Shown: positions 23,041 through 32,963, numbered from the stretch's first letter. The stretch: 36,407 nucleotides of DNA from DATCLS01 sp035296625 (GCA_035296625.1 DATHAO010000006.1:1-36407), one strand, 5' to 3'. Notes: generated by a model not told the origin, from the letters alone. Translations and numbers: made by a program.

Positions 23041-23322
23041 TCAGGCCGCGAGCAGGTCCCCGTAGCCGGGGTGGCCGTCGATGAACTCCGCGACGTACCA
23101 GCACAGGGGCACGACCGTGCCGCCGGCCCGGCGCACGTCGTCCAGCGCGGCCTGCACCAGCTCGGCGCCGAGGCCGCGGCCCCGCATGGTCGGCTGGATC
23201 ACCGTGTGCGGGAACGTCCAGGTCGAGCCGTCGACGTGGTAGTCGGCGAACCCGACGACCTTCCCGTCGACGAGGATCTCGTACCGGGACCGCTCGGCAT
23301 CGTTGCGTACCTCATGGGCCAT
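23041..23322 (-). CDS. Small GNAT N-acetyltransferase (YjdJ / Acetyltransf_CG type)
   Basis: A 93-residue protein made of a minimal GNAT fold. YEILVDGKVVGFADYHVDGSTWTFPHTVIQP supplies the first strands, MRGRGLGAELVQAALDDVRRAG the acetyl-CoA pyrophosphate-binding loop and helix, and VVPLCWYVAEFIDGHPGYGDL the last strand and tail. This matches the very small family typified by E. coli YjdJ, whose acceptor substrates are unknown. ATG 23322 is 6 nt after TAGACG, one base from the -10 pattern. It is monocistronic, followed by a 16-bp tandem repeat array. Confidence 0.9.
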   Translation of the reverse strand: MAHEVRNDAERSRYEILVDGKVVGFADYHVDGSTWTFPHTVIQPTMRGRGLGAELVQAALDDVRRAGGTVVPLCWYVAEFIDGHPGYGDLLAA

Positions 23323-23388
23323 GGCCGCCGTCTACCCGCTGCGCCGCCGATCCCACCGCGCTCCACAGGGCAGGCGGCGCGCGGCCAC

Positions 23389-23394
23389 TACGCT
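23389..23394 (+). promoter_or_regulatory. Possible -10 hexamer for the DUF3039 gene
   Basis: TACGCT lies 36 nt before GTG 23431. A short 5' leader would follow, without an obvious Shine-Dalgarno. Confidence 0.3.
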
Positions 23395-23430
23395 TGACGA
23401 CCGTCCAGGCCGCCGACGCGAGGCGCGAAC

Positions 23431-23721
23431 GTGACCACACCGCTGCAGACCGCCGACCCGGTCCTCGACGAGCGCACCGACGAGGACACCGAGACGGGCT
23501 CCCCGAAGGTCGCCCACATCGTGAAGACCGAGCCCGGCGAGGCGGCCGTCGCCAAGGTCACCGAGGCGCGCATCTACGGCTTCCCGGTCGAGGCGCTGTG
23601 CGGCGAGCGCTTCGTGCCCCAGCGCGACCCCAAGAAGCTGCCGATGTGCGGGGTCTGCAAGGAGATCTACGACATGTACCGCTCGGCGTACGAGGGCCTG
23701 AACGAGACGCCCGGCGACTGA
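23431..23721 (+). CDS. DUF3039 protein, zinc-ribbon-like
   Basis: A 96-residue actinobacterial protein of unknown function. The first 25 residues are acidic and Thr-rich. The conserved part begins at KVAHIVKTEPG and carries ALCGERFVPQRDP followed by LPMCGVCKEIYDMY. The CxxC, an upstream Cys and the His in AHIV could bind zinc. No membrane segment is present, so it is likely cytosolic. GTG 23431 is the only start giving the family N-terminus. It is convergent with the YjbR gene, 7 bases away. Confidence 0.85.
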   Translation: MTTPLQTADPVLDERTDEDTETGSPKVAHIVKTEPGEAAVAKVTEARIYGFPVEALCGERFVPQRDPKKLPMCGVCKEIYDMYRSAYEGLNETPGD

Positions 23722-23728
23722 GCCGGCC

Positions 23729-24091
23729 TCAGTCGTCCCCGCCTCGCGCGCCTGCCGCCTCGAACGCCTGGCGCACTCGGACTGGCGCCCGCACCAGCCA
23801 CGCGTCGGTCAGCACCTCGGTGAGCTCGTCGGCGTCGATCGCCGCGAAGCGGACGAGCACGGTCGGGTGCCCGTCGTAGTGCGGCAGCGTGAAGAACGTG
23901 TCGGGCTGGGCCGCGATGAGCGCCTCCTTCTCGTCGAGGTCGGCGCACCAGGCGACGAGCACGTCGCCCTCCTCTCGGATGCGGGCGAACAGCTTGTCCT
24001 TCACCCGGAACCCGGGCGTGCCGTATGACGGCTTCTCGCTCGTCTCCGGCAACGACAGCGCGATCCGGCGGACGTCGTCCTCGGTCACCAT
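23729..24091 (-). CDS. MmcQ/YjbR family protein
   Basis: A 120-residue protein of the MmcQ/YjbR family: DDVRRIALSLPETSEKPSYGTPGFRVKDKLFARI at the N-terminus, LVAWCADLDEKEALIAAQPDTFFTLPHYDGHPTVLVRFAAID in the middle, and DELTEVLTDAWLVRAPVRVRQAF at the end. The fold resembles CyaY-like DNA-binding proteins, but the biological role is unknown. ATG 24091 lies 7 nt after CAAGAT on the minus strand, a weak -10 match. It is a single-gene unit between the convergent DUF3039 gene and the divergent AlkB-like gene. Confidence 0.9.
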   Translation of the reverse strand: MVTEDDVRRIALSLPETSEKPSYGTPGFRVKDKLFARIREEGDVLVAWCADLDEKEALIAAQPDTFFTLPHYDGHPTVLVRFAAIDADELTEVLTDAWLVRAPVRVRQAFEAAGARGGDD

Positions 24092-24213
24092 GGGCGCGAT
24101 CTTGGCGCGCCGGTGCCGCCGCGCGCGGGGCGGCCGTCACACCCCGGCCGTCCGGGTTGCCCACCGCGCTTACGTCGGGCCGGCTGAGGCGGGCGCTCGT
24201 CCCGGCCCGGCGC

Positions 24214-24219
24214 TACCGT
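24214..24219 (+). promoter_or_regulatory. Predicted -10 hexamer for the AlkB-like gene
   Basis: TACCGT ends 7 nt before GTG 24227, with no Shine-Dalgarno between. Confidence 0.5.
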
Positions 24220-24226
24220 CGCCGCG

Positions 24227-24925
24227 GTGACCGACCACGCCGCCGTCGACGCCGCGCCGGGCGGGCCGGCCGCCGCCCGCCCGGCCGTGCGCCGCGGCGT
24301 GTCGGTCGAACGGACGTGGCTCGACGAGGGTTCGTGGGTCGATGTCGTGCGGGCCTGGGTGGAGGGAGCGGAAGCCCTCTACGACACGCTCGTCGCCGAG
24401 GTGCCGTGGAGCCGGTCGCGCGTGTTCCGCTACGAGCGCTGGGTCGAGCAGAACTACGAGGCGGCGTCGTACCGGCTCGCCGAGTCCCTGCCCGACCCCG
24501 TGCTGCGCGATGCCACCCGGGCGCTGCGCGCCCGCTACAACGTCGCCTTCAACGGGTTCTCGCTGGTTCGGTACCGCGACCAGCGGTCGAGCATGGCGTT
24601 CCACCGCGACACCGACCTGCGCTGGCTCGACGACACGGTCATCGCCCTGCTGGTGCTCGGGGCGCGCCGACCGTTCCTGCTGCGGCCCCGGGCCAACCGC
24701 CACGCCCACGGGATGCCGGCCAAGGGCGCCTCCCACGACCTCGCGCCAGGCCACGGCGACCTGATCGTCATGGGCGGGCGGTGCCAGCAGGGCTGGGAGC
24801 ACTCCGTCGCCGCCGTCGACCACCCGGTCGGTGGCCGGGTGTCGGTGCAGTGGCGCTGGACCTCGGGAACCGGGCGGCCGTTCGCCGGGTCGTCGTACCG
24901 GGCGCCGCTCTACTTCGACCACTAG
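24227..24925 (+). CDS. AlkB-like 2-oxoglutarate/Fe(II) dioxygenase
   Basis: A 232-residue protein like the AlkB family, which removes alkyl groups from DNA or RNA bases by oxidation. Iron ligands are visible: His126 and Asp128 in AFHRDTDL, and His192 in WEHSV. The Arg of RVSVQWRWT is in the place that binds 2-oxoglutarate. FNGFSLVRYRD resembles the substrate-side strand before the HxD motif, and LGARRPFLLRPR follows it. The first 28 residues are Ala/Pro-rich and probably disordered. Whether it repairs nucleic acid or modifies another substrate cannot be said from sequence. GTG 24227 is supported by TACCGT 7 nt upstream. It is convergent with the Rrf2 gene. Confidence 0.82.
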   Translation: MTDHAAVDAAPGGPAAARPAVRRGVSVERTWLDEGSWVDVVRAWVEGAEALYDTLVAEVPWSRSRVFRYERWVEQNYEAASYRLAESLPDPVLRDATRALRARYNVAFNGFSLVRYRDQRSSMAFHRDTDLRWLDDTVIALLVLGARRPFLLRPRANRHAHGMPAKGASHDLAPGHGDLIVMGGRCQQGWEHSVAAVDHPVGGRVSVQWRWTSGTGRPFAGSSYRAPLYFDH

Positions 24926-24935
24926 CCCGGCGCGC

Positions 24936-25391
24936 TCAGCGGCGCTTCCACGCCCCTGAGCGCTCGGTGTAGGCGGCCACGTCCCCGGGGAGCGCCCCGG
25001 CGGCCAGGTCGGCCAGCGTGACCTGCTCGAGCACGGCGCGGAGGCTGGCGCGCGTGGCCACCCAGAGCGGCCGCAGCACGTGGGTCGCCTCCGGGTACTC
25101 CAGCGTCTCGGGCGCCTCCCCCCGCACGTCGGCCAGGGGACCTTCGACGATGCGCACGATGTCGGCCACCGCCACCGACCCGGGCGCCGCGAGCAGCCGG
25201 TAACCGCCCTCGCCCCCGCGCTGGCTGTGCACGAGGCCCGAGCGGCGCATGGCGCTGAGGATCTGCTTCGTGAACGCCAGCGGCAGGCCCTGGCGGGCGG
25301 CGATCGCGTCGGCCGTCAGGCTCGCGGGGTAGGCGAGGGCGAGCTCGGTCGCGCTGCGCACCGCATAGTCGACCCGGGCCGTGACGCGCAC
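24936..25391 (-). CDS. Rrf2-family transcriptional regulator without cysteines
   Basis: A 151-residue winged-helix regulator. VTARVDYAVRSATELALAYPASLTADAIAARQGLPLAFTKQILSAMRRSGLVHSQRGGEGGYRLL is the Rrf2 DNA-binding domain, with the family's KQIL recognition helix and RG-GGY wing. The C-terminal VADIVRIVEGPLADVRG and LEQVTLADLAAG dimerisation helix follow. Iron-sulfur members carry three cysteines between these; here there is none, so a [2Fe-2S] cluster by the IscR or NsrR mode is excluded. GTG 25391 is 7 nt after GAGGCT, one base from TANNNT. It is 26 bases downstream of the polyprenyl synthase stop on the same strand, so it may be expressed with it. Confidence 0.88.
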   Translation of the reverse strand: MRVTARVDYAVRSATELALAYPASLTADAIAARQGLPLAFTKQILSAMRRSGLVHSQRGGEGGYRLLAAPGSVAVADIVRIVEGPLADVRGEAPETLEYPEATHVLRPLWVATRASLRAVLEQVTLADLAAGALPGDVAAYTERSGAWKRR

Positions 25392-25417
25392 GGGACCAAG
25401 CCTCGCGCACCCCGGGC

Positions 25418-26425
25418 TCACACCCTGTCGGCGACGCCGACGAGCAGGTGGCGCGCTGCGCCCGCCAGCGCCTCGCCGGCCGGGGAGGCCGACAGCGAGG
25501 CGAGCGCCGCCACGGCGCTCTCGACCGCGTCGTCCGCGGCGTCCATCGCCTGCGCCACGCCGTCGCCGGCCCGCACGAGGGCCAGCGCGGACGCCCGGGC
25601 CTCGGCCGTGAGCGGCCCGCCCAGCAGCGCCGCCAGCTCGTCGCCCCCCGGGCCGGCCAGGGCGCGGAGGACCGGCAGGTTGTACACGCCCTCGGCCATG
25701 TCGTGGCCGGCCGGTTTGCCCAGCTCCGCGTCGGTCGCCACGACGTCGAGCACGTCGTCGACGATCTGGAACGCCACCCCGTAGCGCAGGCCGAACTCGC
25801 CGAGGGCGTCGATGCGGTCGCGCGGCAGATCGGCCACGATGCCGCCGATGCGGCAGGCGGTGGCGAACAGGGAGGCCGTCTTCCCCTCGATAGCCGCGCG
25901 GTAGTCCGCCTCTGTGCGGTCGACCTGGTAGGCCCGCTGCAGCTCGCGCACCTCGCCCTCGCACAGGCGACCGATCGTGGCCGCCAGCAGGCCGGCCACC
26001 TCGGTGCCGAGCGAGGCCGCCAGCTCGGAGGCCCGGGCCAAGAGGAAGTCGCCGGCGAGGATGGCCCGCAGGTTGCCCCAGCGGGCGTTCACGCTCTCGG
26101 CGCCGCGGCGGGTCTCGGCCTCGTCGATCACGTCGTCGTGGTAGAGCGACCCGATGTGGACCAGCTCGACGGCCACGCCGCCGGTGACGGCATCGTCGCC
26201 GGTGCCGTCGTCGGCGGGCCCGCCCGGGGCGCCGGTGGACGACGCCGCGGCCGCCACGGCCAAGAGCGGGCGAAGGCGCTTGCCGCCCGCGGTGATGAGG
26301 TGCGAGGCCATCTCGGTCATCGCCGCCTCCGGCGTCTCGACCGCGCTCCGCAGCCTTTCCTCCACCCTCTCGCGGGCGGTGGCCATGCCCGGCGCGTCGA
26401 GGAGGGGGTTCCGGGCGGCGGGCAT
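25418..26425 (-). CDS. Polyprenyl diphosphate synthase
   Basis: A 335-residue trans-isoprenyl diphosphate synthase, which extends an allylic diphosphate with isopentenyl diphosphate. GGKRLRPLL is near residue 48, the first Asp-rich motif DDVID at residues 97-101 within VELVHIGSLYHDDVIDEAETRRG, and the second, DDVLD, at 223-227 within FQIVDDVLDV. EGKTASLFATACRIG lies between them. The small-residue helix before the first motif fits a long-chain enzyme such as a menaquinone side-chain synthase, but chain length cannot be read with certainty. ATG 26425 lies 6 nt after TAACGT. It is divergent from clpC. Its C5 substrates come from the MEP pathway, to which ispD and ispF in this window belong. Confidence 0.92.
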   Translation of the reverse strand: MPAARNPLLDAPGMATARERVEERLRSAVETPEAAMTEMASHLITAGGKRLRPLLAVAAAASSTGAPGGPADDGTGDDAVTGGVAVELVHIGSLYHDDVIDEAETRRGAESVNARWGNLRAILAGDFLLARASELAASLGTEVAGLLAATIGRLCEGEVRELQRAYQVDRTEADYRAAIEGKTASLFATACRIGGIVADLPRDRIDALGEFGLRYGVAFQIVDDVLDVVATDAELGKPAGHDMAEGVYNLPVLRALAGPGGDELAALLGGPLTAEARASALALVRAGDGVAQAMDAADDAVESAVAALASLSASPAGEALAGAARHLLVGVADRV

Positions 26426-26431
26426 CGGGCC

Positions 26432-26437
26432 ACGTTA
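26432..26437 (-). promoter_or_regulatory. Predicted -10 hexamer for the polyprenyl synthase gene
   Basis: On the minus strand TAACGT ends 6 nt before ATG 26425, with no Shine-Dalgarno. Confidence 0.55.
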
Positions 26438-26472
26438 GGGGAGGCCAGGTGACAAACGAACCCCGACAGCGT

Positions 26473-26497
26473 GGACTCCCAGGGGTCCGGGTACACT
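26473..26497 (+). promoter_or_regulatory. clpC promoter region: -10 hexamer and imperfect palindrome
   Basis: TACACT (26492-26497) is a good -10 element, giving a leader of about 30 nt before the clpC TTG. Just upstream, GGACTCC and GGGGTCC form an imperfect inverted repeat (26473-26488) that overlaps the expected spacer and could be an operator. Its regulator is unknown. Confidence 0.4.
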
Positions 26498-26523
26498 CGC
26501 CGCCACGGATTCCCCCGACTGGT

Positions 26524-26529
26524 GGGAGG
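26524..26529 (+). promoter_or_regulatory. Ribosome binding site deciding the clpC start
   Basis: GGGAGG lies 7 nt before TTG 26537. This selects TTG over the in-frame GTG at 26471. Confidence 0.65.
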
Positions 26530-26536
26530 CAAGTCC

Positions 26537-29059
<2,523 letters not shown>

Positions 29060-29097
29060 TCCCGCCGGCGCCGCGGCGCCGCAGATCACAGATGCCA

Positions 29098-29132
29098 CCG
29101 ACGGGGCCGTCCGAAAGGAACGGCCCCGTCGG
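29098..29132 (+). terminator. Strong clpC terminator
   Basis: CCGACGGGGCCGT pairs with its exact complement across 9 nt. Inside, CC-GAAA-GG adds two more pairs closed by a GNRA tetraloop, with one bulged A. It is 39 bases after the clpC stop. No T-run follows, as usual in this GC-rich sequence. Confidence 0.7.
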
Positions 29133-29149
29133 CGCGTCGGGGGCGTCAG

Positions 29150-29241
29150 TGCCCGTCGTCGCGGTCGGCGCCGAGTGGCCGGCCGCGTCGGCGCGCCGGG
29201 GCCGTGGGTGCCCGTCGTCGGGGTCGGCGCCGAGTGGTCGG
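29150..29241. repeat. Direct repeat of about 33 bp after clpC
   Basis: Two copies beginning TGCCCGTCGTCG and ending GCGCCGAGTGG plus four bases start at 29150 and 29209 (period 59), differing at two positions. They lie in the 296-base gap between clpC and the LppM-like gene. Apart from the terminator, this repeat and a possible -10 (29327-29332) I see nothing in the gap. Confidence 0.5.
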
Positions 29242-29326
29242 TCGGCCGTCCTCGGTCGCACGCAGGTCGCCGGCGGTGGGCGCGGTGCTCGCCGGTGGGC
29301 GCCGGTCCGCTGCGGTGGCCCCGGAC

Positions 29327-29332
29327 TAAGGT
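29327..29332 (+). promoter_or_regulatory. Possible -10 hexamer for the LppM-like gene
   Basis: TAAGGT lies 23 nt before ATG 29356. A leader of about 15 nt would follow, without a clear Shine-Dalgarno. Confidence 0.3.
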
Positions 29333-29355
29333 CACCCCGCCCTGCGCTGACGCCC

Positions 29356-30228
29356 ATGTGCGCCTGTGTGAGCCCCGCCGTGATCCACTCCCGCCGCCCC
29401 CTCGCCATGGCCTACCCCCGCACTCGATCGACGACCCGTTCGGCCCGGCCCCGGGCGCGCCGCCTCGGTGTCACGGTGGCCACGCTGGCCGCCCTCGCCT
29501 CGGCGGCCTGCGATGTGCAGACCGCCGTCGACGTCACGATGGCCGACGACGGCTCGGGCACGGTGGCGGTGGCCGTCCGACTCGACGAGGAGGCGTTGGC
29601 CGAGGTGCCCGACGCCGACGGCGACGGCGTCTCGGGACCGGCCGACCTCGACGCCCTGCTGCGCACCGACGACATGGCGGCCGTGGGCTGGGACGTGGCG
29701 GCGCCCGAGGAGTCCGACGGGCTGACCTTGGTGCGGGCCACGAAGCCGTTCGGCACGCCGGAAGAGGGCGTCGCCGTCCTCGGGGAGATCACCGGCGCCG
29801 AGGGCGCGCTGCATGACCTGCGCATGGACCGCACGAAGGGCTTCGCGTCGACGTCCTATCACTTCGCCGGCACGATTGACCTGAGCGGCGGCCTCGAGAC
29901 GTTCGGCGACGCGGGTCTGGCCGAGCTGCTCGACGGCGAGCCCCTCGGCGAGGACGTCGCCGCCATCGAGCAGCGCCTCGGCGAGCCGCTCACGGACGTG
30001 TTCTCGCTGGACGTGACCGTCACGCTGCCCGGCAGCGTGGACCCCGGCACGGGCAATGTCGACGGCGGCAGGGTCCGATGGACATCGCAGCTCGGTGGGG
30101 GCGCGAGGGAGCTGGCGGCGTCGAGCCGCCGGCGTGACCTGGCGGTGCTGGCCCTCACGGCGGTGGCCGCAGTTACCAGCGTGACCGGGATCGCCCTCCT
30201 CGGCCGGCGTCTGCTGCGCCGCTCCTGA
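29356..30228 (+). CDS. LppM-like (DUF3153) membrane lipoprotein
   Basis: A secreted, membrane-held protein of up to 290 residues. An Arg-rich N-region is followed by a hydrophobic stretch ending LASAAC, a loose lipobox. The body begins DVQTAVDVTMADDGSGTVAVAVRLDEEAL and continues with beta-rich LppM-type sequence (FASTSYHFAGTIDLSGG, FSLDVTVTLPGSVD, GGRVRWTSQLGGG). It ends in a membrane helix (LAVLALTAVAAVTSVTGIALL) followed by basic residues. LppM of mycobacteria affects surface lipids; the role here is unknown. ATG 29356 is the first start after the -10 hexamer; ATG 29407 would give a more normal signal peptide and is a real alternative. Confidence 0.75.
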   Translation: MCACVSPAVIHSRRPLAMAYPRTRSTTRSARPRARRLGVTVATLAALASAACDVQTAVDVTMADDGSGTVAVAVRLDEEALAEVPDADGDGVSGPADLDALLRTDDMAAVGWDVAAPEESDGLTLVRATKPFGTPEEGVAVLGEITGAEGALHDLRMDRTKGFASTSYHFAGTIDLSGGLETFGDAGLAELLDGEPLGEDVAAIEQRLGEPLTDVFSLDVTVTLPGSVDPGTGNVDGGRVRWTSQLGGGARELAASSRRRDLAVLALTAVAAVTSVTGIALLGRRLLRRS

Positions 30229-30281
30229 CCGGGTCGGCGCCGGCGGGCGCGGGGTCCGCCTTCGGTGTCACACCCCGCCCC

Positions 30282-30287
30282 TAACGT
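30282..30287 (+). promoter_or_regulatory. Predicted -10 hexamer for leaderless radA
   Basis: TAACGT ends 7 nt before GTG 30295, with no Shine-Dalgarno. It favours that start over GTG 30265. Confidence 0.55.
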
Positions 30288-30294
30288 CGGCGTC

Positions 30295-31815
30295 GTGGCT
30301 CGTGCCAAGACCGCCTACCGCTGCACCGAGTGTGGGGCCGCCGCCCCGCAGTGGACCGGGTGGTGCTCCGCGTGCGGGGCGTCGGGCACCTTGGCCGAGG
30401 AGGCCGCCGAGGTGCCGGGCATCGCCGCCTCGGGCGCCGCGTCGACGGCCCTCGTCTTCGCCACCCGGTCCACGCCCGTGCCGATCGTCGAGGCCATCGG
30501 CGAGGGCGGCGATCCCACGCCCACGGGCCTCGGCGAGCTCGACCGGGTGCTCGGCGGCGGGTTCGTTCCCGGCTCGGTCACGCTGCTGGGCGGCGAGCCG
30601 GGTATCGGCAAGTCGACGTTGCTGCTCCAGGCGCTGGCCGCCATCGCCGACGGTAACGCCACCTGCCTCTACGTCTCCGCGGAGGAGTCGGCCCGCCAGG
30701 TGGCCCTGCGGGCCGAGCGGCTGGGCATCGCCGCCCCGGCGCTCTGGCTCGTCGCCGAGACGGCGCTGCCCCACGTGCTCGACCACGTGGCGTCCGTCCG
30801 CCCCGACGTCGTCGTCGTCGACTCGATCCAGACCGTGCACGACCCCGACCTCAGCTCGGCGCCCGGGTCGGTGGGTCAGGTGCGGGGCTGCGCCCACCGC
30901 CTCGTGGTCGAGGCCAAGCAGCGGGGCACCACCACGATCCTCGTCGGCCACGTCACCAAGGACGGTGCGCTCGCCGGTCCCCGCGTGCTCGAGCACCTCG
31001 TCGACACCGTGCTGTCGTTCGAGGGAGAGCGCCACCACGCCCTGCGGCTGCTGCGCCCGGTCAAGCACCGCTTCGGCGGCACTCACGAGCTCGGCCTGTT
31101 CGAGATGGGCGACAGCGGCCTGGCCGGCGTGCCCGATCCCAGCGCCCTGTTCCTGGCCGATCGTCAGCCCGGCATCCCCGGCTCGGTGGTGGCACCCGTG
31201 CTCGACGGGCAACGGCCCCTGCTCGTCGAGGTGCAGGCCCTCGTCGTGCCCAGCCAGGCACCCATGCCCCGTCGCACCGCCCAGGGCGTCGACAGCGGGC
31301 GCCTCGCGCAGGTCCTCGCGGTGATCGAGCGCCACGCCGGCATCCCGCTCGGCCGCAGCGAGGTTCACGTGGCCGTGGCGGGAGGCGTGCGGGTGCCCGA
31401 GCCCGGCGCCGACCTCGCCGTCGCCCTCGCCGTGGCCTCCGCGGCCACGAATCGCCCGGTGGCCGCGAACGTGGTGGTCTGCGGCGAGATGGGCCTCGGC
31501 GGCGAGCTGCGCCAGGTGCAGCGCACAGACCGGCGCCTGGCGGAGGCGGCCCGTCTCGGCTTCGAGGCCGCCATCGTGCCCCGGTCGGCGCCCGAGCCGC
31601 CGCCCGGCCTGAAGGTGGCCCGGGCCCCGTCCCTGCGCCTCGCTCTGCAGGCGGCGGGCATCATCGGCACGGGCGGTCCTGCGCGGGAACGGACCACGGG
31701 GACGCTGCCGGTCCGTGCCGGCGACGGCGTCCGGGGCAACGGTTCGGAGCGTGGCGACGGCGTCCGGGGCGACGGTTCGGACCGTCGCGACGGCGGCTAT
31801 CGATGGTCGCAGTAG
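30295..31815 (+). CDS. radA: DNA repair protein RadA
   Basis: RecA-like helicase that assists branch migration in recombination. The N-terminal zinc finger has CTECG and CSACG near residues 9-27. The RecA core has Walker A GEPGIGKST from residue 100, LYVSAEES, and VVVVDSIQT (Walker B). The RadA-specific KNRFG motif is KHRFG here (Lys257, His258). A Lon-like C-terminal domain has GVRVPEPGADLAVALAVASA and GEMGLGGELRQV. After the normal end, the last 35 residues are two 11-residue repeats rich in Gly, Asp and Arg, from a 33-bp DNA repeat. GTG 30295 is 7 nt after TAACGT. disA follows 9 bases after the stop. Confidence 0.93.
   Translation: MARAKTAYRCTECGAAAPQWTGWCSACGASGTLAEEAAEVPGIAASGAASTALVFATRSTPVPIVEAIGEGGDPTPTGLGELDRVLGGGFVPGSVTLLGGEPGIGKSTLLLQALAAIADGNATCLYVSAEESARQVALRAERLGIAAPALWLVAETALPHVLDHVASVRPDVVVVDSIQTVHDPDLSSAPGSVGQVRGCAHRLVVEAKQRGTTTILVGHVTKDGALAGPRVLEHLVDTVLSFEGERHHALRLLRPVKHRFGGTHELGLFEMGDSGLAGVPDPSALFLADRQPGIPGSVVAPVLDGQRPLLVEVQALVVPSQAPMPRRTAQGVDSGRLAQVLAVIERHAGIPLGRSEVHVAVAGGVRVPEPGADLAVALAVASAATNRPVAANVVVCGEMGLGGELRQVQRTDRRLAEAARLGFEAAIVPRSAPEPPPGLKVARAPSLRLALQAAGIIGTGGPARERTTGTLPVRAGDGVRGNGSERGDGVRGDGSDRRDGGYRWSQ
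31721..31797 (+). repeat. 33-bp tandem repeat within the 3' end of radA
   Basis: Units beginning GCGACGGCGTCCGGGGC start at 31721 and 31754, and a partial unit begins at 31787. In frame they encode GDGVRGNGSER and GDGVRGDGSDR followed by a partial unit, so the repeat extends the RadA C-terminus. Confidence 0.65.
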
Positions 31816-31818
31816 CAT
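31813..31818 (+). promoter_or_regulatory. Predicted -10 hexamer for leaderless disA
   Basis: TAGCAT ends 6 nt before GTG 31825 and overlaps the radA stop codon TAG. No Shine-Dalgarno is seen. Confidence 0.5.
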
Positions 31819-31824
31819 TGCATC

Positions 31825-32898
31825 GTGGCAGCGCGGCCCAGCACCGAGCTCATGAGCGCGCTGGCGGCGGTCGCGCCGGGGACCGCACTGCGCGAGGGCA
31901 TCGACCGGATCCTCCAGGCGAGCATGGGCGCGCTCATCGTCGTCGGCGATGGTCCCGAGGTACTCAACATCTGCTCGGGTGGCTTCCTGCTCGACGCGGC
32001 CTTCAGCCCGCAGCGGCTCAGCGAGCTGGCGAAGATGGACGGCGCCATCATCCTGGCCAGCGACTCCAGCCGCATCGCCCGCGCGAACGTGCACCTGGTG
32101 CCCAACCCCAACGTGCCCACGTCCGAGACCGGCACGCGCCATCGCACCGCCGAGCGCGTGGCCCGCTCGATCGACGTGCCGGTCATCTCGGTGTCCGAGG
32201 ACATGGCGGTCATCGCCGTCTACGTGGGCGACGAGAAGCACCCGCTCGACCCGATCCCGCGGCTCCTGGTGCGGGCCAACCAGGCGCTGCAGACGCTCGA
32301 GCGCTACCGCACCCGCCTCGACAACGTGGCCGCCGCGCTCTCGGCGCTCGAAGTCGAGGACCTGGTCACCACTCGCGACGTGGTCAGCGTCCTGCAGCGC
32401 ACCGAGATGGTTCGGCGCATCGCCGACGAGATCGCCGGCGACATCGTCGAGCTGGGCGTCGACGGCCGGCTCGTGAAGCTGCAGCTCGAAGAGCTCATGG
32501 GTGGCGTCGACGACGACCGGCGGCTCGTCATCCTCGACTACTTCCACCCCGAGTCCGGCTGGCACCTCCACCAGGCCATGTCGGCGCTCGCCGAGATGAA
32601 CACCGAGGAGCTGCTCGACCTCAAGGCCGTGGCCCAGACGCTCCAGCTGCCCGGCAGCATGGTCGATCTCGACGCCGGCGTGCAGCCCCGCGGCTACCGG
32701 TTGTTGGCCCGCATCCCCCGGCTGCCCGAGTCGGTCATCGAGCGCATCGTCACCCGGTTCGGCACGCTGCAGAAGATCATGCGGGCCACGATCGACGACC
32801 TCGACGATGTCACCGGCGTCGGCGGCGCCCGGGCGCGGGCCATCAAGGAAGGCCTGTCCCGCCTGGCCGAGACCAGCATCCTCGACCGCTACAGCTGA
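31825..32898 (+). CDS. disA: DNA integrity scanning diadenylate cyclase DisA
   Basis: Makes cyclic di-AMP from two ATP while scanning DNA; activity stops on branched DNA. The DAC domain has the catalytic DGA motif at residues 72-74 (DGAIILASD) and the RHR motif at 105-107 (RHRTAER). A helical linker domain follows, and the C-terminal helix-hairpin-helix DNA-binding domain ends with DLDDVTGVGGARARAIKEGLSRLAE. The 357-residue length is normal. radA directly upstream is a conserved partner; RadA is known to interact with and inhibit DisA in Bacillus. GTG 31825 lies 6 nt after TAGCAT. Confidence 0.96.
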   Translation: MAARPSTELMSALAAVAPGTALREGIDRILQASMGALIVVGDGPEVLNICSGGFLLDAAFSPQRLSELAKMDGAIILASDSSRIARANVHLVPNPNVPTSETGTRHRTAERVARSIDVPVISVSEDMAVIAVYVGDEKHPLDPIPRLLVRANQALQTLERYRTRLDNVAAALSALEVEDLVTTRDVVSVLQRTEMVRRIADEIAGDIVELGVDGRLVKLQLEELMGGVDDDRRLVILDYFHPESGWHLHQAMSALAEMNTEELLDLKAVAQTLQLPGSMVDLDAGVQPRGYRLLARIPRLPESVIERIVTRFGTLQKIMRATIDDLDDVTGVGGARARAIKEGLSRLAETSILDRYS

Positions 32899-32963
32899 CC
32901 GACGCCCGCCGCCGGGCCCACGCTGCCCGGACCCCGGCGGACCCCGTGGAGGACAACGCCCCC

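Noticed and set aside
30268..32571. 767-codon minus-strand open frame opposite radA and disA
   Set aside because: The + strand genes are certain, and the antisense product is low-complexity with no recognisable domain.
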